This document shows positions 12,313 to 27,100 of a stretch of 64,000 bases of DNA, in pieces. The position numbers were made by a program, and so were the translations under genes. The notes beneath the pieces were generated by a model. It was given only the letters and a program-made list of their open reading frames with translations. It was not told the origin of the DNA and ran no database searches. The first letter of the stretch is position 1; every line of letters starts with the position of its first letter. The stretch spans positions 434,001 through 498,000 of the forward strand of contig CAJNOJ010000015.1 in the NCBI GenBank assembly GCA_905250025.1. Reading direction: 5' to 3'. Origin of the DNA: Adineta ricciae. Its lineage: Eukaryota; Rotifera; Eurotatoria; Adinetida; Adinetidae.

Positions 12313-12876
12313 TTATGATTTCTTTCGTTTGAGTTCATTGAGAATTGTGTAGGAAAGCATATGAAAAGTTTCATTCAATGTGTATGCATTTTGGTCTTGA
12401 CTAAAATCCATTTCGTTCAATGCACCAAGTACGAGAACATACGAGCAAGCAATGCGTAATATCGACAGTCGGCTTAATTTCTCTTGATCACCGTACATTG
12501 GTAGAACTCTTCGTAAAGCTTCAAACGCTGCGGTTAGATTATGAACACGTTCACGTTCACGTGCATTAGCTACCAAACGCTTATTGTAAGTCAATCGAGG
12601 CCGTTTCGAAGACGAGAGACGAGGTAGATTTTGCATTGCTTTGTCTTGATGATCAAGTCGAGATAAATCATCATTGATGGAAGTCAACGATTCTTCCATA
12701 GGTGAATGAATAATTTGATTTGGAAGTAACAGTTGTGTTGGTTTGATAGTTTTCATTGGATATGAGGCTTTTCGTAGTCTCTTATTCGAATGAGGAGATG
12801 ATATGGCCGTTGAAATCATCGTTCGACTACCTGTAGCATAGTCAGCGTTCTGTTCGATCGGTTCTAACTTTATCAT
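12313..12876 (-). CDS. ATOH8: Atonal homologue 8-like bHLH transcription factor
   Basis: A single coding exon of 187 aa. The basic helix-loop-helix domain occupies about residues 99-160. The basic region reads RLVANARERERVHNLTAAFE, helix 1 continues to LRRVLPMYG, the loop contains DQEKLSRL, and helix 2 is SILRIACSYVLVLGALN. The combination ANARER-RVH with KLS-L-ILRIACSY and the following EMDFSQD is characteristic of the ATOH8/Net subfamily rather than Atonal or Neurogenin. The N-terminal 95 residues are low-complexity and carry basic patches. Net-family factors are DNA-binding regulators of differentiation that pair with E proteins. The glutamate that contacts the E-box and the hydrophobic helix positions are kept. 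Short C-terminal extension; no truncation evident. Confidence 0.88.
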   Translation of the reverse strand: MIKLEPIEQNADYATGSRTMISTAISSPHSNKRLRKASYPMKTIKPTQLLLPNQIIHSPMEESLTSINDDLSRLDHQDKAMQNLPRLSSSKRPRLTYNKRLVANARERERVHNLTAAFEALRRVLPMYGDQEKLSRLSILRIACSYVLVLGALNEMDFSQDQNAYTLNETFHMLSYTILNELKRKKS

Positions 12877-13495
12877 TGATAAACTGTAAGAATAACGATG
12901 AAAAAGACAGAGTATTAAGGGATTTTTTGTTTCCTTTTTTCAATTTAATATAGATTACATGACTTACTTCATTGCTGTTTTCTTTTTATTTCGATATGAT
13001 AGATGGAGAAAGACAAATCAATGTTCTATTGGTGGTTGCTATACATTGACAATGTGCGCATGTGTATATGTATACATAGATCGCATTTCATTTGTCGCTT
13101 TTATAGTATTCATATATACATGCGCAAGCGGCTGTTTCTCCTAAATGCATGTTTTTCCTTGAGTCCTTCCGGGGATACATAAATAAATGTATAATAATTA
13201 TCTTCACTAACTAGTCCACAACACGCTGTTTAGCAACGACAGATGTTCAGAAGAGAAAACAATTGTGGTTGGGATAGATAGGGTATTCATTTCGAAGGTC
13301 TTTGCGCTCATCATTTAATACCGTATGATATATTCTAGTGATGAAATTTTGATCTGCTACGAAGAGAAAAATGATCAGAATAGACTTCGTTGAGAAGAAA
13401 TCTCTTCTCAAAACAGTTTCTTTCTTCTCGTATCAAGTACAATACATCTGTTTGGTTAGCTCATATTTTTGAAAAAAAACTAAAAGTTATGTTTA
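12877..13495. other. Intergenic, no gene seen
   Basis: AT-rich spacer of about 620 bp containing the likely promoter of the ATOH8-like gene. I see no coding signal beyond short random frames. Confidence 0.45.
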
Positions 13496-15588
<2,093 letters not shown>

Positions 15589-17748
15589 TTAACACTTGAA
15601 TGTTTTGTCACGTTGGACATTATAAACATAATAGAGTAAATGTTTGTTGTCCCATGCAAAGATTTTTCCTTCGTATGGATTATAAGTTAATTGTACTAAG
15701 AATTGAAATGGTACAGCGAATTGAATCTTCATTGTAGTAAATGCTAAATTCGAATAAATATCATAGACAGTATCAATATACGATTGTAGTTTATTATAAT
15801 GCTGAACACCATAGAAAACTCCATAGGCAATAAAGCCTTGACTCAAACTTGAGGGATTATATGGTAGCACCCACATTTTTTGTGTATCTAATGTATCAGG
15901 ATTGATTTTAGCAGCAATGAAATTTCGTGTTTGTAGATCGCGATATAACAGCCAAAGACCATTTTCGTCGATCGAGAAATCATACCAGCTTGATTGTGGG
16001 GTATTATAGAGTGGCTCACGACTAGCTGAGATGTCGACATGTTGAGCTTCGGTTTCGGATACGAGATCAATTCGTACAATCGTACTCTTATGTTGAATAT
16101 TATAAATGAAACTACCTTGATAAACAACGTGATTAACACCTGAATAAGGGTATGGAAGAGTTATGATACGATTGGGTGTATCATTGATGAGATCAGCTTC
16201 ACTATTGTATTCATATAATTGTGTGCCTGTGACATGCCGTGTGACATAGACTTTTTGTGCCCCATTAGCGGTTTTTGGCATTGGATCCTTAAACCAAGCG
16301 CCAAATGTGAAATTGTCTTGTTTGAGAAGAACGGGTGTACCAATAAAGGAAAATACGCATCCTAAATGAGACCAGAAAGGAAGTTGAAAAAGAAGAACAG
16401 TGAACTGAGCTCTAACATACGTTGTGCACGGCTGAGAACAGCTGATTTGGTTTGAGAATAGGAGTAGAGTAAATGTCAGTTTATTGAAAATTATATGAAG
16501 TAACTTACCGTCACGTCGAGAAGAATCTGCAATAACAAAATGAGACAAGAATGTAGACGATAGTGTCAAGTCATTAAATAGAGATATACCTTGTTTTTGA
16601 TCGACACTTGATACAATGCTACTTGGTGGAAATGACATAGCAGATGATATTGGCGGTTGAAAGGGTACAGCTATTCGAGGGCATGTGCAAACACCCTAAT
16701 TAGACGAAAATTCGCATTAAAGTTAATGTATTTTATGTAGGTTAAATTATAGTACATACAGGTGGACCCCTTGGACCTATTTCACCACGAGGACCTGGAA
16801 AGCCGGGTGGTCCCATCGGGCCTGTAAGACCTTTAAAAAATGAATCATACTCTTATTTTTACTTCCAAAATTCTTCAACGATCTACCTTGTTCACCTCGG
16901 ACAGATTCGCCACGATCTCCCTTTGGCCCTTGAAGACCTGTCGCTCCCGTATAACCAACAGGACCCTGCGGACCTTTAAAAGAAATACATCGTTGCACAT
17001 CGATTCACTGTCCTATTGGATACATACCAGGCGGCCCGGTAGGTCCAATCAGACCTGGCATACCCGGCAAACCTGGATAGCCACGTTCACCACGATCACC
17101 TTTTGGACCACGTAATTCTAAATGACACAGAGACAAAATAGGCAGATATAATTTTTTAATTGAAATGACTCATTATCATTTACCTTCATTTTCAGCCACT
17201 AATTTCTTACAATGATCTACCGATTTAACGCAGAAAGTTGTCATTGCCAATGGCTATAATTTCATTGGGAAAAGGTTATATTTCGATGACAATGATGCAT
17301 ATCGCTTTACCGGTACTTTGAAATGAATTGAACCGAAAAGTAGATCAGGATTTACTTGTTGCGGCTCTGAATTCAATTTCTCTTGTTTCGGTTTTTGTTG
17401 CGGTTGCTTGTTATTTGGTTTTGCTTTGACGCGTGCATACCTTGATTGACGACGTAGTGTTTCGTATCCATTAGTATTGGTCGAAATAGTTATTTGAGTG
17501 GATTCAAGTGCTTCTAAGCGTTCTTTCATTGAATTTAATTCCGTGTACGTAGTTTCCAATTGTGTTTGTATATTTCGAGAAGAATGAACGAAATAGATTC
17601 CCCAGGCTATGGTAAGACTAGCAAGAAGGATGTATAAAACTATGATATGAAGACGCGATGATGTATCATAGCGCGTCATTCGCATCGACTTGTCTTTACT
17701 AATCATCTGATTCAGACAATCTGCGACAAAAAATCTAGAATAGGACAT
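15589..17748 (-). CDS. Type II membrane collagen-olfactomedin protein (gliomedin/colmedin-like)
   Basis: Nine exons: 17311-17748, 17184-17253, 17028-17117, 16887-16973, 16760-16830, 16590-16695, 16509-16526, 16421-16441 and 15589-16361. They give 557 aa with every phase consistent. A cytoplasmic N-terminus leads to a membrane helix at about residues 34-54 and a coiled-coil stem. Gly-X-Y collagen repeats run from about 170 to 252, and a C-terminal olfactomedin domain begins near residue 301 ([47 protein letters not shown]). This is the layout of vertebrate gliomedin and nematode UNC-122/COF-2, which act at neuron-glia or neuromuscular contacts and can be shed. Two microexons of 18 and 21 nt sit between the collagen and olfactomedin parts. 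The closest family is clear; exact orthology is not. Confidence 0.9.
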
Positions 17749-20585
17749 TTATCGTAGATTACTTGTGATAATTGCAACAATCTTGATAAGAGATTTGAAT
17801 GGTTTCGATACTAAATGATAACTTGGGTCGAACTAACTACTTTGTCCTGTGTCTGTTGCACCCTAGGCTTTCTCTCTGTCTCCCTTAAAAACACGCACTT
17901 TTTTGACACATCAGATAAATCAGTTTAATTAACAAATCAAGACTATGTCTTCTAGATTGATTTATTAACTAGCCGTCGTTTTTCGCAATTAGACCGTAAA
18001 ATGAAAAAAACCGAACACAAGTATAGACTCCTCCAAGTATGAAACTGATAGATATACACACACTCTCTTCCTCTCTCTCTCTCTCGATGTGCATTAATAT
18101 GGTACATAACTCATTTGTATACATATATATATAGTCTATATCATGCAACACTATCAAAAAAGAAGTCAAGAGCAAAAGATGTGGATATTTTCCGTTCTTA
18201 CCCACATACTTCTCCTTCTTCGTCCTTCTTTTCTTAAACTACCAGCAAACATCTCCAGTAAGTGCCTCTTCATCTGTCTATTTATGTACGTGTACGATTT
18301 TGTTTGACTACAAAAAAAAAAAGAAAGAAAATCGAGTAAGATGCAAGCGAAACTCAATCAAGTATATACCACGAAAAACAAAGAAGGAGAGAAAGAAAGA
18401 AAAAAGGCGAGAAGATAATGAACGAAAGAAATAAATAGTCCCTGTAGTGAATGATGCAAAAGAAAATAATTATCATCAATAAACATAACATTAACAAAAG
18501 GGAGATAAACAATAAGGAGAAGAAGAAGAAAGCGAAGGATGATTGAAATATATGTAATGAAATGATTTGATATTATTCTTGGTGTTTTGCACCTGTAAAC
18601 TTGCGAAACAAATTATATTTATTTGCTTTCGAAAACCGTGCGTATACGATCAATTAATTCACTGATCAAACCGCGATCAGTGTGATTTCACGGTAACTTT
18701 CAAGGTGTGATGCAGCAGTTTCTCTTCCGATCGTCACTTTCCACGCCTGGCGGAATGATAAATAAGCAAGATCTCTCATTACAATGTTGATTTTTTGCCA
18801 TCTCAATCCTATTTTGTTACCGATGAGCACAAATCAATGTCGAAATCCGAACCTCGTTTCTTTTTTTTCTTCTTGTTGTCATAATACATCTATGAAATAA
18901 ATGTATGCATACGTATAAATGGACGCATGTCTGCACTCTTCTCGATGACAATTAGCGTATATGTAATGTTAAAACGGATGACAACGAAGCGTGTCACATC
19001 ATCACTATCGATAGCAGCGGTTAGTGAGAAAAAGAGGCCCGTGGAGATCTTAATCTATCTCTCATTTATCAGCATCATATGACAAATGTTCGAAGAAAAA
19101 TACCGTCAAGATAAGCTAAAAACAGGCAAAGTCCATCAATTTGGACAACAAGTTTACGTATATCTCGAGATATTCATCATCGATATTTTTCGATTGATAT
19201 GCTGCTGTCGTTAAAACACATCCATATAGAGACAAAGTGATAACAAAGCTAATCTGGATAACCCTACGTGCTGTTTGTTATATTGGTATGGTAAGCAATC
19301 AGAATTTGTCAACGTCTAGATTAGAAATGTCACACTCTGTAGACAGAAAGCAGCAAGCAACTGTGTGTGAGAGAGAGAGACTTACGAAATAGAGAAGTTA
19401 TTCGAGTTGCCTTTCTTTCTGCATGAAAGAAAAGGCAAATTCTACAAAATAGAAAATAGAAACTTACTATCATTTGTCTTTCTTAACAAAGATTATCCTT
19501 CGAAACAATTAGTTCATTGACATTGAACAAGTGTGATGATCATTAAAACAAACTAACAGGTGTCTTCGAGGTTATTCCTTTACACTCCTCATTAGATTAC
19601 AAGATTATCAAGCATCTGTTATACATAGCGATGAATCAAGCAAGAAAAATATATCAAAACCGGATGTCTGTCTATAAATTTTCATCTAAACAAGTCGTAT
19701 TAACATTCTTTGATTAATTTGCACAGGTAAATGGAAGACAAAAAGGAAAAAAACCTTTTTCTTCGTGATCGATGATGATGATTGTATTTGACTATTGAGA
19801 AAGCATATGTGCATTTATATATAGAGACATATCCACATACAGTTATATCGAGAGCAAAACGGATCAGATGTGTTTATGTATAAGCAGTTTTGAAGGCAAA
19901 AAGGAGAGCAATGGTTTTTTTAGGAAGGAATGGTATGATAAAAGAGGGAGAGAGTATATAAAAGCTAAATAGGTACTTACTACAAAAACAATGCATTATA
20001 ATATGAAAAATGGGTGATATAGAGAACAGATTACTTTTTTTTATTATATCATGTCAGAATATCTACTTGATGTATCTTACTAGAGCATAAAATCAATGTT
20101 TTCATTCGATATTGTATACATGTATAGAGTACAAAGAAACTCGTATTGATTTCTTTGCGGATAAACTTCCGCAAATATTGTGTAGATCCAAGCAATATTG
20201 TTACTTTATACTGCTTGTCGAAGAAAAAAAAATTCAATATTTATTATTATTATTTAATAGAAAAAAAACTTCTGGAGAATACAAAAAGTGGCTTAAGAAG
20301 CATTATAAATGTCGTATCGGATGCCAATTGAGAGGATTAGAAGAAGGACAAATGTATACTATTTGTAAAGTAACTCGTTTCACGATCAAACAAAACTCAT
20401 AATCCATTTAATACAGACAGAAAACGATTCTCATCAACGAATCGTAGAGAATCACCAACAACAGATCCTCATGATTGCTTGTGCATGTGTGTATTTACGA
20501 AAATTACATTTAAAATAGAAATCAGTTGAAGACATTGCTAATAACATACTTGTCTTGTTAATAACTTTCACATAACAAACGAAAC
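17749..20585. other. Long intergenic region, no gene seen
   Basis: 2.8 kb of AT-rich sequence with purine-rich patches (for example aga/gaa runs around 18380-18540 and a ga run near 19370). Short frames at 20112-20402 and 18166-18357 show no family similarity. It may contain regulatory sequence of the collagen-olfactomedin gene, but I cannot identify any element. Confidence 0.45.
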
Positions 20586-21470
20586 TCAGCCGATCGTTTC
20601 CACGCAAAGTCGATCGTTTGATGAGTACGTTTTTGTGATGACTACTACCTGCGGTTTCGGCTTTACAATCGGTTTTTTCATTTCAGGTCGTGCCGCTGTG
20701 CCTTCTACATTTAGTAATCGATTTGCATTTGTCAAATTCGATTTTGGTTTGTCGATTCTTTTGTTAATTGTTGCATGTCCACGCTCTATCCATGCCATAC
20801 CCACTTTTCTCATTTGTTCATTCGCTTTCAGCCAGACGATTATATAAAGTATTGCGTCAATGACATAAATAATATCCCCGCCAATTTGTATAGGACGAAT
20901 AATAATAAAAATGATGTCAGTCAGTTTATTTAAGTATTGCGTCGTGTGACTCGCTAGAAAAGAAATGATTGGTTGAACAACATGTGCACACAGATAAGTC
21001 AGATTGCCGAGAAAGTTGAGTAGATGAGCAAAGAATTCCACGGAACATTTCGATGGCTTTTTGGTAACGCGGGGCGCGAAAAACGAAAGAATGGATTCAC
21101 CTAGGAATGCTAACATACCGACGATATTGAATACGAACGCTGGTATATCAGTTGCATTTGTGAAGTTATTAGTCGAACCTGTCTTGTTTTTGAACACGGT
21201 CGCTCCGACTAGATATAAAACACTTCCGACGATATTAAGTGTGCAAGCAAATAATTCTCGACATTTTTTTGTTGCACGCTGCTCGAACCAGTCTGCTGTG
21301 TAGAGTAACGCGTCAATCACAAAAAGAATGGCTAGAAGAACTAAAACAATGTACGTAGCGGATGATTCAACAGTTGTTCGATCGATGAGATTGACAATGT
21401 TAACAGCAAGATAACCTAAAGAGCCGATTGCATAAAGGATATTTGCTGCTGAGCACCACCATAATTTCAT
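20586..21470 (-). CDS. Six-helix membrane protein built from internal repeats, unrecognised
   Basis: A single-exon frame of 294 aa starting MKLWWC. Six hydrophobic helices are visible at about residues 8-29, 38-60, 73-93, 109-131, 146-173 and 184-214. Four of them share the pattern Asn-x-x-Gly-x-x-x-Tyr/Phe-Leu (positions 80-88, 115-123 and 152-160, plus a weaker form at 10-21). Helices 2 and 6 both end in VIDA-LLY/ILY followed by an aromatic and a charged stop-transfer sequence. The tail (residues 215-294) is basic and soluble. An N-glycosylation-type stretch (NNFTNAT) lies in the loop after helix 3. The architecture looks like duplicated hairpins, but I cannot match it to a transporter or tetraspan family. 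An intronless gene among spliced neighbours might be a retrocopy or a lineage-specific family. Confidence 0.75.
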   Translation of the reverse strand: MKLWWCSAANILYAIGSLGYLAVNIVNLIDRTTVESSATYIVLVLLAILFVIDALLYTADWFEQRATKKCRELFACTLNIVGSVLYLVGATVFKNKTGSTNNFTNATDIPAFVFNIVGMLAFLGESILSFFAPRVTKKPSKCSVEFFAHLLNFLGNLTYLCAHVVQPIISFLASHTTQYLNKLTDIIFIIIRPIQIGGDIIYVIDAILYIIVWLKANEQMRKVGMAWIERGHATINKRIDKPKSNLTNANRLLNVEGTAARPEMKKPIVKPKPQVVVITKTYSSNDRLCVETIG

Positions 21471-21941
21471 AGAAACGTTTCTTTAATACGGGACAGAAAT
21501 ATGCAACACTGACTGTGAAAAGAGTTTTGTTTTTCTTGAGAAAAGGAAATAAGCGAACTTGCCAGCGCGTCAACGGGCAGAACGAGTAGATACGTTCAAA
21601 GGAAAACTATGGCGTATGATACGCCGAGAAAAAAAAAGAAGAAATATCTAAATTGAAAGTTCAACCTTTCTGCTATGTAGTAGGTAAAGTAAAAGAATGT
21701 GAATTGCTTTCAAAGCTTACTTCATATAATATATATGTTAATTCAATAAATAAAACAATACAGTTTAGAGGTTTTGTTTCGTTATAGTTGTCAAAACTTC
21801 AATAAATACAAAACATGACGGATGAAAAGGAGCGGCTGTCGTTGGCATAAAAGTGCGAGCGAGTTTATAAAGTTGTATATTTTACTAAGTAGCAGAAAAA
21901 TTCATTTACAGCATATGAAAAAAATGCGTGTCGAAATATTT
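21471..21941. other. Intergenic, no gene seen
   Basis: 470-bp spacer between two minus-strand genes; promoter for the six-helix protein and 3' end of the gene to its right in minus orientation. Nothing else seen. Confidence 0.45.
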
Positions 21942-23431
21942 TCACGTGACTTTTTCAGATTTGTCGTTAGTATGGGTATTCGTTGTCGATAGAGGTTGTG
22001 TTTCGGTAGGATTTGAGGTCGACGGAAGTTTATCTGCCAAACCGACAACACGTTTAACCATTGCTTGTAAGGACCATCGTTGCTCGTCGAACATAAAGAG
22101 TGTTTTTGATTTCTTGGCAGAACTGACGACGGTCGAAGCAGTTTTCGGTCGAATTACCGGTTGAGAAACTGTTGGCCGATGAAAATCTTTTGTATCATCA
22201 TTGGTTGATATGGAAATAAGTCGCGTTCTCGTTGGTAACGGTGTCGGATTTCCATCGGTTGCACTGGATATTGGAAGAGTAAAGGAATTCGTCGAGATGA
22301 ATGAGGCTTCGTCAATGAGATTACTACTAAAATGAGTACGTGATTGATTATTTTGTTGTTCGATGTTTTCTTCTGTTTTGGTATCTTTCGATTCATTCGG
22401 TTGAGTTGTTGTTGTTGTTGAGGTTGGACGATCAATATCAGTATTCCCTGCATTTTCAGATCGTTCCTTCTGTTCTCGCTGTACTGCTTGTATGTACAAA
22501 GTTTTAAGAAAATGTAATTGATAATTCTGTTTCGCCCATTCAGCGTGCGATAAATTTCCTTGTTTATATGTATGCAGTAAGTCGCTTAATCGATGGCTAT
22601 AGTAATCCGACGAATAAATATTTCGAGATAACCGTTCTTGCAAACGTTTCTTTTCGAGCATCTCTCGAAAAGTTTGCTCATGTTGTGGCAACGTTTCTTT
22701 TGTGTAGACATCGGTTGACAGCCAGTTCTGTGAAGAGTAGTATTGAACTTCGAAACCATGACGGGTATTTACATAACGAATCGTGCGATCAGGAACAGGC
22801 TTAGGAATATTGGCAGTTTCGGCAATTAATTCAGCTTGAATAGCTTCAAGAGGTAAGTCAGCGGGATTTGGACGAGCACGTTGACGTGCACGAACAGCTA
22901 AAGCACGAGATCGTGTCGTAGATGCACGAGAACGAGCGGTAGGCGCACGAGATTGGGAGCCGGGAGTGACACTTCGTGGTGGTTTCGGATTAGGTAATAA
23001 GGCTGTTCGAAGATGTATTGGTAGTAAGGATTGAATTTTCGGCGTCGATTTTGACCGTGCTCGAAAGACGTCCGAATCCGATGGGTGTGACAGAGGCTAA
23101 TAAAGGAAAGGAAATCTCTTCATATCTCACCAAACAACTGATTTTAGTTAGTTGTCGTTCTCTATCAGAATGATATTCTCATTAGATCTATACCGTTGTT
23201 GTGATCTCCTCTGTATCGTTGGGTTGGAACGATGGATATTCGCTTGTTTCTTTTTCCCTATTTAATTGTGGTTCTTGTTGACCAGTATTCGTTGCATTAT
23301 ATCTACGAACATTTGCCGCACGTGATAATGTTAATCGATCGTATACCGGATTTGCTAGAGAATGAAAGAAAAGATTTTGTGTTCTTAACAAGTATTGAAA
23401 AATCAATCAATCTACCAATAAGTCGCATCAT
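21942..23431 (-). CDS. Unrecognised 443-aa protein with basic and Thr/Asn-rich regions
   Basis: Three exons, 23416-23431, 23194-23354 and 21942-23096, with phases 1 and 0, give 443 aa. The first exon codes for only five residues and a split codon (MMRLI); the start could lie upstream in the same frame (MIFISRF). The N-terminal part is polar. It is followed by an Arg-Ala-rich stretch around residues 90-125 (SRAPTARSRASTTRSRAL). A conserved-looking core comes next, containing RTIRYVNTRHGFEVQYYSSQNW. A helical segment (FREMLEKKRLQERLSRNIYSSDYY) follows, then a long Thr/Asn/Gln-rich linker. A short C-terminal helical segment (RWSLQAMVKRVVGLADKL) ends the ordered part. I do not recognise the family. 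The Arg-rich region and the tight core suggest a cytoskeletal or ciliary accessory protein, but this is only a guess. Confidence 0.7.
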
Positions 23432-24101
23432 CTTCGATGAGTTATCCAAAATCGGGTGTGGAATCGCTTCAACAAAACGGCTAATGAAAATCATCAACAA
23501 TCGATTAACAAACAACAAACTGAAAATTTAGGAAACCTGTTCGGTAGTACGACGCTCATAATGTAGATCGTTCGTGCAGACGTCGATAAATATGTACGAG
23601 TAGTGTTTCAATCGTTGAATGTAGCGAGAACAAAAAAAGAAAAAAAAACGATTGTTTAAAATGTTGACAATGTCTCTCGTACAACACTTACAAGTAGTGT
23701 CACATACACCCATGCACGTGCGTGTATGTGCATTTGCACGTAGCTAAGAGAAACAAATTAAAGATTTTGTTTGCTGATCTTTTCTGCGATTTTTCTTTCT
23801 ATCTCATGAAAAATAAATCATTGCTCATAAGAGAACAAACAGAGCTGATGTTCTATCTGCCGCAGTATTTTCGAGCTGCTTCGTTCTTTTCTTCTCCAAG
23901 TGAGATAAGTTGAACAGATCGTTGTCTTGTCTTTATAGTATATGAAATCAAAAACAAAAAGCAAGGAAACTTGTTGGGTCAGTTTTTCGCGCAAAGAGAC
24001 AGAGAAGCACGCAGACACGCAAACGATCGAAGAATATATGTATAGATGAGGTACAATATGTATAAATATAGAAAACAAAAAAAAACAGAAAAACGACAGA
24101 T
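23432..24101. other. Intergenic, no gene seen
   Basis: Promoter side of the 443-aa protein and 3' flank of the Ig/FN3 gene. Open frames on both strands are short and lack similarity. Confidence 0.45.
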
Positions 24102-27100
24102 TCAAACAACAACTTCATAAACAAGCTTCTTTCCATGATGAGGCTTCGTTGGTGTAGAAAATCCACTTTCTTCTTCAGATGATATCCGCAACGTTGAATG
24201 ATTTTCGCCCACTGTGTACGGTGGAATATCTGTCACCCCGTTGTATTTTCCCAGAAACAGATGGTGAATATCAGGTAGAAGAACCTTCTTGGACGATAGT
24301 CTTCCATTGACGAGATGTTCTCCATCCGAACGATCGTAGAAGCCGTTCGCTATATGTCCGTCAATGTCGGATGACGATAATACTTGTGAACAAGCCGAGT
24401 CGGAATTGTCCGAAGTTGTTGATGGCATACCGGAATCAAAACACATTGAATTTTTCTTTTCTACAGAGAAACAAAAAGAAAAGAACAACACATTAGATCT
24501 TTGTGTTCGATGTATTTGCTTTTGCAAGAAATTAGTAAAGAAAAAAAAACAATTTTTAATGTCAAGAAAAGACTCATTTTGCATTGGAAATGTGAGGAAG
24601 AATAAAGAGAGTTGATGTGTTTTGTGATCAAATCAAACAAGCACACATACTGACAGAAGATGAAGAGTGACACTAGCAGGCTACTTTTAAGCCTCGTTTA
24701 ACTCGTGCGAAACCTGTTCTTATGGCCATTTTGTTTGTACCTGACATGAATTAGAGAGACGGGATCATTGAATAGACATAAAAATATATGCATTCGAGCA
24801 GTTTGTTGTACTCACCTTGAATTGTATAGATGCTGTTTGGGAGTTCTGGATTGTAAAACAAGCCACTGTTGTGCGCTCGAACTAAAATACAACAAAAGCT
24901 ATTCGGTGGAGTTCGTCTTCTTGCAACTACATACCTTCATTCATCGTTGGTGTTTGTGCCGGATAATATAGACATGAATTGGTGTCAACGACTCGAACAG
25001 GTGTTGCATGAAAGTTGTCGATATGGTTTCCGGTCGAATTTGGCTTTAATGTATCTGTTGATCCGCTTTTCGATTTCGTTTGTCGCCTTCGTTGTTGAAT
25101 ACAAACGAACAAGCCAATCAGAGCGGCGACAAAACATAAACCCAAAATAGCACCTAGATAATTCGAATCGTAGAGACAATAGACATGAAATTCTGTTTCT
25201 TTTCTACTTACCAATCAATATCAAAATTAACTCAGATGAATCATTCGATAAACCCACACCGGTTGGAATTGACACAGACTTTGAGCAAACGTCCGTTTGA
25301 TTAATCAAACACAGTTTCAAACGTACGTTGTTCTCCTCAGTTGTTATCTCAAGTTCATCGTTCGACGGTTGAAGAGAATTCAATGGTATACATGATGGAT
25401 ACTCATCAGTTGTTTCCACGGTCGATGATGGAATATGATAATGTTGAATACATAATTGATCTTTAGTGATCAACGGCGAACGAATCTCACTCAAATGAAA
25501 ACGTATTCGACGGCCATCAACGGTATAATAAGCTCGTTGAATCGTTGGAAACTCATCCGGTGCAAATGGATATTCGGTTGTTAAGACAACTATACTCGTC
25601 GAATAATCACTGAATCCCAAACTGTTTTGCGAACGAATTTTAACAAAATAGCGCGAATTTTCGTTTAAATCTAAAGACAAACGTCTTGCATGAGTAAAAT
25701 TAGCGATGCAAGACATACCAGTGAATCTAATAGAACTCAAATTTGTTTGTCTTTCCTCTGAACGATTTCCACTTAAACTAATATGATATATTAAATTCGA
25801 GCCACCGTCGTAAGCCGCTTGCCAAGTAAGAATAAATGAAGCATGCGTAATATTTATTGCTTGTAGTTGAGTGGGTGCATCTGGCAGACCAGGTCGTTGA
25901 AAATGCATCGAGAACTCATGTTGCCCGTATTGATTCTTCGCTACACATCGATACGTGCCGAGCATTGTTGAATAAGATGGCGGTACTGATATAAAAACAA
26001 AATCAGTGAGGAAAGAAGTTCAATATGAACTTACAATGTAATTTTGATGAAATTACTGTTGAATTGAGCATTTTTTCGTCGGTGAATGAACTTAAACGCT
26101 GTGCAGATGGCCCGAACCAAGTTATATCTGCCTTCGGATATGCATCAACCACACATGCTGTGATGATATCTTTATTTTCGATAACCGCTAGTTTCTTTAT
26201 CGAATTCAATATAAATGGAGCATCTAAATCAAAATCCAATTGAGAAAATCCTTTTGAAATAGAATACTTGCAACTTACATTGTATTCGTACATCCGTGGA
26301 CACTGCTGTCGTTGCTTCGTATCGATTATTACTTCCCGTATTCAACCAATTTTTCACTTCGCATGTGTACTTTCCTGAATGTATTCGATAAACGCTCGGT
26401 ATGACATATTCGGATACCGTTTGTGTTCGGTTCATTAATGAGCACGGTTGAGTGAGAACTTCTCTTTGGTTGTGCAACCAACGAATCTGATGACAAAATG
26501 GATTCGAATCAATCAGACATCTCAAAACAAGTTTCTCTCCTTGATTTAATGTAATATGTTCAATCATGGATAATTTCGGTTTATCTAATACGAAAACAAA
26601 GCATTGGATTTCAAGTTCATATCTCTTTCCTTACAGAGTATGTCGACATTGACGCTTGCTTCCGATTGTCCAATGGTATTTCGTGTTTTACAAGTTAATC
26701 TCTGTATGTTTTCTAATCGTGTAAAATTCAACTTCAATTGTTCTTGATTTTCGCCTAAAAGAATTTCGATATAATTGAATTGTCTTCGTTGACACGTCGA
26801 CTGTTTCCTCATTTAAGAAAGTGACAAGAGAGAAGAAAAGAAAATTCTAATGTGTTGAATCTGAGCACAGGTGTAGAACGCGTGTGAATATGTTTCGCTT
26901 GAATTCTTACCTGTAATTAATTGATCATTTTTATACCATTCAATATTTGATAATGCCGGCGGATTGGCTGATATTACACAATGAATCGTTTCAAATGTGT
27001 TTTCAATGACAGTTAACATCGTAGGCAACTCTTTTTGATTCCATGAAATATTGATAATGGGTTTAACTATTGAAGAATAAACGAAATATATGTCAGTTGA

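Noticed and set aside
20112..20402. 96-codon plus frame with Lys-rich end
   Set aside because: AT-rich, no ATG context or splice partners of quality, no recognisable domain.
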